From: Sphingomonadales bacterium
GTDB taxonomy: Bacteria > Pseudomonadota > Alphaproteobacteria > Sphingomonadales > Sphingomonadaceae
NCBI GenBank assembly: GCA_025360285.1
Contig: JANYCM010000224.1
Location: forward strand, 1 to 24,688
DNA length: 24,688 nucleotides
Reading direction: 5' to 3'
Shown piece after piece: positions 15,154 to 22,811 of this stretch. Every line of letters begins with the position of its first letter. Positions within the stretch are counted from its first letter, which is position 1. The notes under the pieces are model-generated. The model did no database searches and had not been told where the DNA came from. It saw only the letters and a list, made by a program, of their open reading frames with translations. The position numbers and the translations under genes were made by a program.

Positions 15154-16563
15154 GTGGCCATACTTTCCGAACTGCCTGGCGACCCCATCGCCCGATACCC
15201 CGTCGTTATCATCGGCGGTGGTGCCTGTGGACTGGTCGCGGCGCTGGCGGCGCGCGACGCAGGGGCGGATGTGCTCGTTATTGAACGCGATGGCACACCG
15301 AGTGGTACGACAGCCATGTCAACCGGGCTGGTTCCCGCTGCCGGTACGCCCGATCAATTGGCCGCTGGTATTGCTGATAGCGCCGCGCAACTGGCCGCCG
15401 ACATTAGGGCCAAGGCAAAGGGCGGGGACGCGGCGGTCATCGATCGTTTGGCGGCCGAATCGGCAGCGACCGTCGAATGGCTGCGCCGCGAGCACGGCGT
15501 GCCGTTCAGCCTGGTGACCGGTTTTTTGTATCCCGGCCACAGCGCCATGCGGATGATGGGCACCCCCAATCGCACCGGCAGCGAATTGATGGCGGCGCTG
15601 CTCGCCGCCGCCGGCGGCGCCGGGGTCGACATTTTGACCGACGCCACTGCCACCGATCTTGTGGCCCGTGACGGCCTGGTTGAGGCCGTCATCGTCACCC
15701 GGCCCGACGGTGCCCGCGAAGTCATCGGCTGCGCCACGCTGATCCTTGCCTGCTCGGGCTTTGGCGGTGATGCGGCGCTGGTGGTGCGCCATATACCCGA
15801 GATTGCCGGCGCCGTATTTCACGGTCATCCGGGCAACAAGGGCGATGCCCTGGCCTGGGGCCAGGCACTGGGCGCGGCCACTGCCGATCTTGACGCCTAT
15901 CAGGGCCATGGCGGCCTTGCCTGGGGCCATGGCATCCCGATCCTGTGGCCTTTGATCATGGAGGGCGGCTTTCAGGTCAACCGCCTCGGCCTGCGCTTTG
16001 CCAATGAAGCGCGGGGCTATTCCGAACAGGCCGCCAAAATCATCGCTCAGCCTGAAGCGCAGGCCTTCAGCATTTTCGATGAACGCCTGCACCAGTTAAT
16101 GCTGAGATTCGATGATTATCATGACGCACTGAAGGCCGGTGCCATCATCACCGCCGAGACGATTGCCGACCTTGCCGCCTGCTCCGGCCTGCCGGAAGCG
16201 GCGCTGAGTGCCACGATCGCCGAGGTCGCCGCCATGACGCAGGGTACGGCGGTTTGCCCCTTCGACCGGGATTTCACCGGCAAGCCGGTCCTGGCTCCCC
16301 CCTGGCGTGCAGCGCGGGTGACCGGGGCGCTGTTCCACACACAGGGCGGGCTGGTAGTTGATTGCGATGCCAGGGTGCTGTGGCCCGATGGCACCGCGCT
16401 GCCCAATTTGTTCGCCGGCGGCGGCGCGGCACGCGGGGTATCAGGCGCTGGTGCGGCTGGTTATATTGCCGGCAACGGCTTGCTCACCGCCACGGGCCTT
16501 GGCCGGCTGGCAGGGTTGGCGGCGGCGGGCCAGGCCGGGGCCCAGACAGGAGAAACGCCTTGA
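15154..16563 (+). CDS. FAD-binding oxidoreductase of the fumarate reductase/ketosteroid dehydrogenase group
   Basis: This 469-residue flavoprotein starts with a Rossmann FAD motif (VVIIGGGACGLVAALAA, GxGxxG at 21-26) and 'VLVIERDGTPSGTTAMSTGLVPAAGT'. It has FAD_binding_2 features: 'ATLILACSGFGGDAALV', 'GGFQVNRLGLRFANEARGYSEQA' and the C-terminal 'TQGGLVVDCDARVLWPDGTALPNLFAGGGAARGVSGAGAAGYIAGNGLL'. Relatives reduce or dehydrogenate C-C bonds (fumarate reductase, 3-ketosteroid dehydrogenases, urocanate reductase). No haem or signal sequence is seen, so it is likely cytoplasmic. The start is GTG at 15154 with a weak ribosome site. Its stop overlaps the methyltransferase start, making it the first gene of a three-gene operon. 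Confidence 0.88.
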   Translation: MAILSELPGDPIARYPVVIIGGGACGLVAALAARDAGADVLVIERDGTPSGTTAMSTGLVPAAGTPDQLAAGIADSAAQLAADIRAKAKGGDAAVIDRLAAESAATVEWLRREHGVPFSLVTGFLYPGHSAMRMMGTPNRTGSELMAALLAAAGGAGVDILTDATATDLVARDGLVEAVIVTRPDGAREVIGCATLILACSGFGGDAALVVRHIPEIAGAVFHGHPGNKGDALAWGQALGAATADLDAYQGHGGLAWGHGIPILWPLIMEGGFQVNRLGLRFANEARGYSEQAAKIIAQPEAQAFSIFDERLHQLMLRFDDYHDALKAGAIITAETIADLAACSGLPEAALSATIAEVAAMTQGTAVCPFDRDFTGKPVLAPPWRAARVTGALFHTQGGLVVDCDARVLWPDGTALPNLFAGGGAARGVSGAGAAGYIAGNGLLTATGLGRLAGLAAAGQAGAQTGETP

Positions 16564-17717
16564 AGAATATCGTCGATCAGGCCGACCATGCCGCGCTCGT
16601 CAAGGGCAGCCACGATGACCGTGCCGCCCAGGATTTTGCCTTCACCCTGCGCAATCATGTCACCGGCGAATTAATGCCGGCCAACCGCACGGTGTTCGAT
16701 CGCCGCGCCGCTACCGCCTATGCACGCCAGGCCGGCAAGGCTCCCGCTACCCCCGCCGAGGTGCGCCGGGCGATGTCTGCCGACAGTTGGTATAAATTCT
16801 ACCTTTCGGCGCGCCGCACCAGCCAGGAACTGATCTGGTCGAGCGTCATACCGGCAGTCGAACGCGGTGCTGCTGCGGCGCGAGTCAAAGCGGCCGGTGG
16901 CAGCCTCAATCTTGATCCCGATCTAGTGCCGCCGCGCTATATCAGCGCCATTGACATCCATTGCATGCCTGGCGGCTATTGCGCTGATCGCGGCCCCGGC
17001 GATGAAGCCGCCGGGGCCGTCTATGATCGCGGTGTCTATCTGTACATGTCGGGGCTGATGGGCCCGATGAACGATGGGGTCGGACAATTGGCAGCGCGCT
17101 GGCTGAAAGCCCGGCTGCCGGATTTCGCCCCCGCCAGTATCCTCGATGTCGGTTGCGGCGTCGGCCATGCCACCCTCGCCTATCATGGCGTCTATCCTGA
17201 CGCGGCGCTGCACGGGCTGGACTGCGGTGCTGCGCTGCTGCGCTATGGCCATCGCCGCGCCGAAAGCCTGGGGGTGTCGGTGCATTTTGCCCAGGGCGAT
17301 GCTGAACAGGCGCCCTATCCGGATGCCAGCTTTGACCTGGTTACCAGCCATATTGTGCTGCACGAAACCAGCACCCGGGCACTGCCGGCGATCCTGAAAG
17401 ACAATTTCCGCCTGCTCAAACCGGGCGGTGTCATGCTGCATATCGACCAACCACGTTTCGATGACAGCGACCCCTATGCGACTTTCCTCCAGGAAAATGA
17501 GACCTGGTACAACAACGAGCCATTCTGGCGGCAATATCGCCGTATAGATCTGGCCGAGGTAGCCCAGATAGCCGGTTTCGCCGCGGCGGACATTCAGCTC
17601 GACGTGCTTACTGCCGCTGTCGTCCAGCAGAGCCAGAACAATCAAAGGGTATCCGCCATGTCGGAAACGGCTAAGAAGCGCGGCTTTTCTATCCTGCTGG
17701 CGAGGAAGCCGGCCTGA
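16560..17717 (+). CDS. SAM-dependent methyltransferase with a 190-residue N-terminal region
   Basis: This 385-residue protein has a C-terminal class I methyltransferase domain. Motif I is ILDVGCGVGHATLAY (194-208), a post-I acidic segment is LHGLDCGAALL, and 'FDLVTSHIVLHET' and 'FRLLKPGGVMLHIDQPRF' follow. The first 190 residues are unusual and recognisably conserved-looking ('SWYKFYLSARRTSQELIWSSVIP', 'RYISAIDIHCMPGGYC'), but I know no domain for them. The start is taken as TTG at 16560. It overlaps the upstream stop (TTGA), an AGGAG lies seven bases before it, and longer in-frame starts would lie inside the flavoprotein gene. The methylated substrate is unknown, presumably the flavoprotein's product or partner. 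Confidence 0.85.
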   Translation: MKNIVDQADHAALVKGSHDDRAAQDFAFTLRNHVTGELMPANRTVFDRRAATAYARQAGKAPATPAEVRRAMSADSWYKFYLSARRTSQELIWSSVIPAVERGAAAARVKAAGGSLNLDPDLVPPRYISAIDIHCMPGGYCADRGPGDEAAGAVYDRGVYLYMSGLMGPMNDGVGQLAARWLKARLPDFAPASILDVGCGVGHATLAYHGVYPDAALHGLDCGAALLRYGHRRAESLGVSVHFAQGDAEQAPYPDASFDLVTSHIVLHETSTRALPAILKDNFRLLKPGGVMLHIDQPRFDDSDPYATFLQENETWYNNEPFWRQYRRIDLAEVAQIAGFAAADIQLDVLTAAVVQQSQNNQRVSAMSETAKKRGFSILLARKPA

Positions 17718-18079
17718 TGGACGCGCCCACTGCTCCCCTACCAAAATTCGTCAGCGGCAAGCGCCCGGCGTTTCACGCCGATCCCGCCATTGACCGGCTG
17801 ATCGCCATGGTATTGGCATTGACCCGCGAAGTGTCTGTGTTGCGGGACCGGGTCGATACGCTTGAGGTCCTGGGGCAGGAAGCCGGCTGGCTTACCATTG
17901 ATGCCGTTGAGGCCTATGTGCCGCCGCTCCCTGTTCGCCAGCGCCGGGAAGCCGGGCGCGAAGCGATGATCGGCCGGGTGCTGGCGATTCTGTCAGAAGA
18001 AATCGCTGATCTTGAGGCCGGTGCCAGTGATGATGGCTATTGGGCGACGATCAGCGCCATCGAGACCGGTGAAGCATAG
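17717..18079 (+). CDS. small conserved-looking protein with a coiled-coil segment
   Basis: This 120-residue soluble protein has no function I can name. It begins with a Pro-rich segment (PTAPLPKFVSGKRPAFHADPAIDRL). It continues into a heptad-like helix 'MVLALTREVSVLRDRVDTLEVL' (about 31-52) likely to form a coiled coil, and ends with an acidic helix and tail. The ATG at 17717 shares one base with the methyltransferase TGA, so it is the third gene of a tightly coupled flavoprotein-methyltransferase operon. It may be an assembly or oligomerisation partner (inference from position). It ends six bases before the convergent glycosyltransferase stop. Confidence 0.75.
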   Translation: MDAPTAPLPKFVSGKRPAFHADPAIDRLIAMVLALTREVSVLRDRVDTLEVLGQEAGWLTIDAVEAYVPPLPVRQRREAGREAMIGRVLAILSEEIADLEAGASDDGYWATISAIETGEA

Positions 18080-18085
18080 CGCGGC

Positions 18086-19258
18086 TCAGGCAGCGCGCAT
18101 TTCGCCGCGCAACAGGGCTTGGTAGCTGGCGAACAATTCGTCGAAATGCTGGTCCATGGTTCGAACCGCTGGCGCCGCCAGGGTCGCGGCCGCGCGCAGG
18201 GCTGGCAGGCGGTCGATTGCTGTGCTGATGGCACTGGCGGCACTGGCGGCGTCGCCGGCAGCAAAGGTGCTGCTCATTCCCGGCTCGGCCTGGTCACCGG
18301 CGCCGCCTGCGTCGGGCACAACGATTGGCAGGCCAGACGCCCTGGCCTCGGCGGCGACCATGCCAAAGGTTTCGGCTTCACAACCATGAACTAGCAGGTC
18401 AGCGCTGGCCAGAAGGCGCGCCATTTCGGCGCGGTCGTTTATTGGTGAGACCAGTTGGATATGTGGATTTTCGCCGACGGCGCGGACGATCTTGCTACGG
18501 CCATGGCCGTCGCCGACCACGACCAACCCCAAGGGGCGGCTATAACCAGCAGCCACCGCACCCGCGATGACCAACGGCCAGCGCTTTTCAGGCGAAAACC
18601 GTCCGACGCCAACGAGCAATATTGCATCATCGGGCAATTCACATCGTGCCAGCAATCGCGCGCGCAGCGCCGGATCACGGTGGCGCGGGCTGAAGATGCC
18701 CGCCTCAACCCCCATCGGCTGGGTCTGGACGCGTAGCAGCCCGCCCTCGATCAGCCGCGCTGACAGGCTCGGCGAGGCACTGATCACTGTATCAAAGCCC
18801 TGATCTAGCCGGCGCAAATGCCGCCAGAACCATTCGAAACCCTTATCGATGGTCTTGCGGCTGGCGACCCCGCCCAGCCAACGATAAGCCCAGGCCGACA
18901 TCGGATCGGCATGCATGACCAGTGCCCTGGGGGCAGCACCTGCCCATTCGGCGACAGCCGTCGCGCTGCCCCAGGGCGAGGAGGCTTCCACAAAATCCGG
19001 CGCAGCGGCATCCAGTGCGGCATGGATGATGGAATCACTTTCGAAATAGAAATAATTGCGGTCGAGTGGAAATCGCGGCGAAGGAATGTTGATCAAGCGG
19101 GCGTGCGGCCCGACAGTTTCGATGCTGGCATCGGCGCCAGGCACGATCACCGTAATGTCATGGCCCCGCCGTTCCGCCGCCGCCAGCTTGCGCCGTGTAT
19201 AGGTACGGATGTCGCCCCCCTGCGGCGAATACAGCGCCGAGACATCGGCGATCTTCAC
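18086..19258 (-). CDS. glycosyltransferase family 4 (GT-B)
   Basis: This 390-residue enzyme transfers a sugar from a nucleotide donor to a glycan or lipid acceptor. The N-terminal acceptor domain begins MKIADVSALYSPQGGDIRTYTRRKLAAAERRGHDITVIVPG. The C-terminal donor domain begins at about 210 with LLVGVGRFSPEKRWPLVIAG. It contains the retaining-enzyme EX7E motif in HGCEAETFGMVAAEARASGLPIVV. The ATG at 19258 lies 7 bases after the DUF2141 stop, so the genes are likely cotranscribed. Its neighbours (membrane protein, second GT4, deacetylase) suggest an envelope glycan or glycolipid pathway; donor and acceptor are unknown. Confidence 0.9.
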   Translation of the reverse strand: MKIADVSALYSPQGGDIRTYTRRKLAAAERRGHDITVIVPGADASIETVGPHARLINIPSPRFPLDRNYFYFESDSIIHAALDAAAPDFVEASSPWGSATAVAEWAGAAPRALVMHADPMSAWAYRWLGGVASRKTIDKGFEWFWRHLRRLDQGFDTVISASPSLSARLIEGGLLRVQTQPMGVEAGIFSPRHRDPALRARLLARCELPDDAILLVGVGRFSPEKRWPLVIAGAVAAGYSRPLGLVVVGDGHGRSKIVRAVGENPHIQLVSPINDRAEMARLLASADLLVHGCEAETFGMVAAEARASGLPIVVPDAGGAGDQAEPGMSSTFAAGDAASAASAISTAIDRLPALRAAATLAAPAVRTMDQHFDELFASYQALLRGEMRAA

Positions 19259-19265
19259 GCCGGCC

Positions 19266-19805
19266 TCATTTGGCGTCTTTGAGCGGCCCGAAGCCGAACA
19301 GGCCGTGGCGATAGTTTAGCCGGATACTGATCCCCGTCAGCCCATTGCCGGCGACGAACCGCGCCGCCGAGGCATGCGGTTTTGAAAAGCCCAGGTGCGG
19401 GTTGCCCGGAAATCCGATGCCATCGCTAGACAGCCCAAATTTGCGGTTGCCGTCGCGATCATGCAGCAGCGACAATGTATAGGTGCCAGGACTTGGCAAG
19501 CGGACGCACAACTGCGCGGGGCCGGTCTTGGCAACGGGCACTTCGACGCGGCGGAAGGTCTTGCCGGCCATGATCAGCACATTGTCGTCGGCGAGGAAGT
19601 CTTCATCATCGGCCGGATAAAGCTCGGCGCGCAACAATCCGCTGCGATCCTTGAGCCCGACAGCGGTTACAATAACGGCCGGACCGGTTTCACCCGGCCG
19701 ACACTGGCCTTCGGCTTTGCCGAGGTCAGGGGTAGATCGCAACGGCGCGGGGCCGTCATCGGCGGCGACCAGCAAAAGCGCAGACAAGGCGGCAGCGGCC
19801 CGCAT
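19266..19805 (-). CDS. DUF2141-family secreted protein
   Basis: This 179-residue protein has a signal peptide (MRAAAALSALLLVAA) and a DUF2141 domain. The domain shows 'LRAELYPADDEDFLADDNVLIMAGKTFRRVEVPV', 'TYTLSLLHDRDGNRKFGLSSDGIGFPGNPHLGFSKP' and a beta-rich C-terminus. The HDRDGN-x-x-x-G-x-D-G-x-GFP pattern is the family hallmark and may bind a metal, but function is not established. The start at 19805 forms a TAATG overlap with the upstream membrane-protein gene, showing translational coupling; a longer GTG start at 19820 is possible. Its location between a membrane protein and a glycosyltransferase suggests an envelope role. Confidence 0.85.
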   Translation of the reverse strand: MRAAAALSALLLVAADDGPAPLRSTPDLGKAEGQCRPGETGPAVIVTAVGLKDRSGLLRAELYPADDEDFLADDNVLIMAGKTFRRVEVPVAKTGPAQLCVRLPSPGTYTLSLLHDRDGNRKFGLSSDGIGFPGNPHLGFSKPHASAARFVAGNGLTGISIRLNYRHGLFGFGPLKDAK

Positions 19806-20749
19806 TATTTGCGCCGCCACGTCGCGGCGTCGCCAGCGACCAGCCCGATGCCGATCAGCAGATGGGTCGACAGTATCAGCGTCGCCATCATTGTCATCAA
19901 TGCGCCTATTTCAGCATCGTGGCCTATCAGGAAAACGGCCAGCCCCGCGAACACCACATCCTTGTTAGGCAGCAGCGGCAGCCGCGACAGCAACAGCCGC
20001 ATTGCCGACAGCATCAGCCACCATTGCAATTCGACCTGAGGCAGGACGAGATGCCATGCCCAAGCGTTGAGCCCGGTGCAGGTGATGATTCGCAGAAGAT
20101 GGATGAGGCTGACGATTGCCAACTCGCGGCGGGGCAGGCTGAACAAAGTCCGCCCAAAGAGCAGCACCGCGCTGGACGTGACCAGGACGACCGTGACAGA
20201 CAGCAGCAAGGTCGATCCCTTGATGCCAAGATGCAGCGTGCCCAGCAACGGATAGGCGATTGCCAGCATCGCCAGCGTGACGGCATTTCCCATCAATGCC
20301 GACAGGATGGCGACATCTTTGATCGCCCCAAAGGGAGCAGACGTCATCGATGTGCGGCGCCGCGCCCAAGTATAGAAATAGACTTCGCCGATATAGCCGA
20401 GCAGCAGTTCATTGCCGATAAGCTTGCGCAGCAGCGCGGCAAGGCCGGCCAACGGAATTTGCCAGAGCCGGCGGAAGATCGCCCAGTCGAACAGCGGTGC
20501 GGCCAGATAGGACGCGGCGAACACCAACCAAAACAGGGGCGTCGTCGGCACCATGGCGCGGACGGCGGTAAAATCGACCCGCATCAGTTCCCAGCCGACA
20601 ACGCCAAGAATGGCGACCGAAATGGTACCGCCCAGCCACCAGGACCAGCCGCGTTCAGCAACCGACAGCGGTGCAGGGTCGGGATTGGCGGGATCGGTTG
20701 GCACAGCCAGAGGCCCGGTCGCGGTCAGGCTGACATTGGAGGAATACAT
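19805..20749 (-). CDS. UPF0104/lysylphosphatidylglycerol-synthase-like membrane protein
   Basis: This 314-residue inner-membrane protein has an approximately 30-residue soluble N-terminus and about eight membrane helices. Features that resemble the UPF0104/LPG-synthase transmembrane family are 'LIGNELLLGYIGEVYFYTWARRR' (an amphipathic conserved loop), 'GAIKDVAILSALMGN', 'RLLLSRLPLLPNKDVVFAGLAVFL' and the final 'STHLLIGIGLVAG'. That family is found with glycosyltransferases and is suspected of moving lipids or glycolipids across the membrane. The identification rests on pattern, not on a definite motif. The ATG at 20749 has a weak ribosome site. It is translationally coupled to the DUF2141 gene. 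Confidence 0.65.
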   Translation of the reverse strand: MYSSNVSLTATGPLAVPTDPANPDPAPLSVAERGWSWWLGGTISVAILGVVGWELMRVDFTAVRAMVPTTPLFWLVFAASYLAAPLFDWAIFRRLWQIPLAGLAALLRKLIGNELLLGYIGEVYFYTWARRRTSMTSAPFGAIKDVAILSALMGNAVTLAMLAIAYPLLGTLHLGIKGSTLLLSVTVVLVTSSAVLLFGRTLFSLPRRELAIVSLIHLLRIITCTGLNAWAWHLVLPQVELQWWLMLSAMRLLLSRLPLLPNKDVVFAGLAVFLIGHDAEIGALMTMMATLILSTHLLIGIGLVAGDAATWRRK

Positions 20750-20863
20750 GCGGAAACGGGTCCGATCACTTCACTTGGCTGCTTCATATCGTAGCAATAT
20801 GGCATTTTAGCGTCCTTGTCGCGCTCATGCTGGCGCCAGCCTTGCGGGCTGATGAACAAGCGG

Positions 20864-22000
20864 TCACGCCCCGAACGCCGCCTGATGAAACAGCGCCGCA
20901 TAGGCTTGGGCGGCGCGTTCAACGGTGAAGCTGCGCATGGCATCTGCGGCGGCGCTCCGTTGTTCCGGGGTCAGCAATGGCTGCCGGCGCATCGCGTCTG
21001 CCAACGCCGGCGCATCACCAACGGCGACGATGCTGCCGAAGCTGCCGACCAGTTGACGCATCGAGACGCTGCAATCGGTGGCGACGACTGGCAGCCCGCT
21101 GGCCAATGCCTCGATCACCACTGCCGGTACACCTTCATAGTCGGACGACAAGACATAGACATCCGCCGCTGCCAGTGCCGGCCCGACGGCACCATGGCCG
21201 GGCATTTGAACGCGATCGGCCAACCGCAGCGCGAGTATCTGACGTTCCAGCCGGGCGCGTTCGCCGCCTTCCCCTATAATTGTCAGCGAGTCGTCAGGAT
21301 CGGCGGCAAGGGCAAAAGCACGCAGCAGCATGGCAAGATTCTTTTGCGCCGCCAGCCGGCCAATGGCGACATAGCGGCGCCCCTTGCGCAACGGCCACCG
21401 CGCGGCGCCGATCGCTGCCAGCGCCCCACGGTCTTGTTCCGACAAGGCGGGATCATCGATGATATGAACGCGTCCCGGCGTCACACGCATCGCAGTCTCG
21501 ATTTCGGCGCGCATGGGTTCTGCCAGCCCGGTGAAATGATCGATCATCCGGCCCTGCAGCCGCAACCATTGATAATAGCCCCATCGTATCGGGCGCGGCA
21601 GGTCGGCCCGCGACAGATCATTGGATACCTTAAGCACTACCGGTGGACAGCGCCGGCCCAGCAGCAGTTTCATCATCACCGCCACAACTGCATAGGTATT
21701 GCCAGCGGCGAACAGTACATCAGGTCGTTGTGCCCTGATCTGTCGCCACAGCACGATCATCATCCAGATGGTTTCCCAGGCAGCGGTGGAAAAGGGTTCG
21801 GCGATAACGTGGCGCGCCAGGACGTCCGGCGCTTCATCCACCAGCGCGCCGCTCTCGCGGCCCATTATCAGCCGCACATCCAGCGTCGGATCTCGTGCCC
21901 AAGCGCCGCAGAGGCGCAGCGCCACCCTTTCAACGCCGCCGGGTTCAAAACTGTGCAGAAACGGCATGATCACCAGCCGCCGCGGCGGTGATTCAGCCAT
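20864..22000 (-). CDS. glycosyltransferase family 4 (GT-B)
   Basis: This 378-residue enzyme has an N-terminal acceptor domain beginning LVIMPFLHSFEPGGVERVALRLCGAW, with the GGVE motif common in GT4. Its donor domain begins at about residue 195 ('RRYVAIGRLAAQKNLAMLLRAFAL') and includes 'SSDYEGVPAVVIEALASGLPVVATDC' (EX7E). The ATG at 22000 is preferred because it overlaps the deacetylase stop by 8 bases (ATGGCTGA) and begins directly before the first strand; starts at 22015 and 22063 are possible. It is coupled to the deacetylase, so both probably act on one glycan. Donor sugar unknown. Confidence 0.92.
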   Translation of the reverse strand: MAESPPRRLVIMPFLHSFEPGGVERVALRLCGAWARDPTLDVRLIMGRESGALVDEAPDVLARHVIAEPFSTAAWETIWMMIVLWRQIRAQRPDVLFAAGNTYAVVAVMMKLLLGRRCPPVVLKVSNDLSRADLPRPIRWGYYQWLRLQGRMIDHFTGLAEPMRAEIETAMRVTPGRVHIIDDPALSEQDRGALAAIGAARWPLRKGRRYVAIGRLAAQKNLAMLLRAFALAADPDDSLTIIGEGGERARLERQILALRLADRVQMPGHGAVGPALAAADVYVLSSDYEGVPAVVIEALASGLPVVATDCSVSMRQLVGSFGSIVAVGDAPALADAMRRQPLLTPEQRSAAADAMRSFTVERAAQAYAALFHQAAFGA

Positions 22001-22718
22001 CGGCAAGGTCGGCATAGCGCGCAGCAACGCGGCCGGGCAGCAGCCGGGCGATGGTGGCGTCAAGGCTGGCGATCAGCGCAGGCACCCCGGTATCGCCAGG
22101 GTGGACGGCGATGCGCACATTGGTCAGGGGTTGCAATCCGAATCGCGCCAGGCCGGCAAAGAACAGCGAACTGGCAATACGCCCCTTTGATCGGCTGGCC
22201 CAGGTAATCACCGGCCCGCGGGTCAGCACCTTGCCATCGGCCGGACGCCAGACCTTCATATGATCCTCGGCCAGCGCAAAGCCTTCGGCCTGTATGGCTG
22301 CCAGCGCATCAGCACTGTATAGCCAGGCCGGCGCGATGAACCCCGCCACCGGCCGGCCAATGGCATCTTCCACGACGGCACGCCCACGGCGCAGGCGACG
22401 GGTGGCCTCGGCCAGATCCAGCGCTGCAAATTCGCCTTCACCGGCGGTCATGTGCTTCTGGCGAAAGCTGGTCGGCGTATCGTCGAGGTGCCGCCAGCCG
22501 TGCAGGAACATCTCCACCCCGGCATCGGCCCAACCTCGCAGCCGCGCCTGAAAAGCCTTGTCGGCAGCAATCGGCGCCTGGTCCCAATGATCGGGCACCA
22601 CCAGCATGCCAAAGCGGGCATTTCCCAGCTGCCGGTCGAATCGTTCCGCCAGCATGTCAATCTCGCGCTCAAAGCGCGGCGACACGTCATGGATGGAGGC
22701 GAGCAGGCGGCGGGGCAT
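21993..22718 (-). CDS. DUF2334-family polysaccharide deacetylase
   Basis: This 241-residue protein belongs to the DUF2334 branch of the NodB-like polysaccharide deacetylases, which hydrolyse N-acetyl groups of glycans with a divalent metal. HDVSP (10-14) supplies the catalytic Asp, and FLHGWRHLDD (71-80) supplies the metal-binding histidines (HGxxH). 'VAGFIAPAWLYSADALAAIQAEGF' corresponds to the conserved APAW segment. No signal peptide is seen, so it is probably cytoplasmic. The ATG at 22718 is chosen because the domain starts immediately; an ATG at 22742 is the alternative. It is first in the minus-strand glycan cluster and overlaps the GT4 gene. Confidence 0.9.
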   Translation of the reverse strand: MPRRLLASIHDVSPRFEREIDMLAERFDRQLGNARFGMLVVPDHWDQAPIAADKAFQARLRGWADAGVEMFLHGWRHLDDTPTSFRQKHMTAGEGEFAALDLAEATRRLRRGRAVVEDAIGRPVAGFIAPAWLYSADALAAIQAEGFALAEDHMKVWRPADGKVLTRGPVITWASRSKGRIASSLFFAGLARFGLQPLTNVRIAVHPGDTGVPALIASLDATIARLLPGRVAARYADLADG

Positions 22719-22811
22719 GGCCTGCCTTGGGTCAGCCGGCATTTTTCCGCAAGCCCCTTGCGGCGGACGCCGACGCTGCCAATCTGTGCTCGCATGGCGA
22801 GGGGACCGATA

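Noticed and set aside
15024..15317. 98-residue N-terminal extension of the MFS transporter
   Set aside because: It is low-complexity, would overlap the divergent flavoprotein gene, and the first membrane helix starts just after the ATG at 15023.
16362..16559. Longer methyltransferase start inside the flavoprotein gene
   Set aside because: The extension is Arg/Gly-rich shadow sequence, whereas the TTG at 16560 has an AGGAG at proper distance and a stop-start overlap.
17308..17320. TATCCGGAT within the methyltransferase gene, resembling the IclR dyad core
   Set aside because: It is inside a coding region, short, and lacks the spacer and second half of the full motif.
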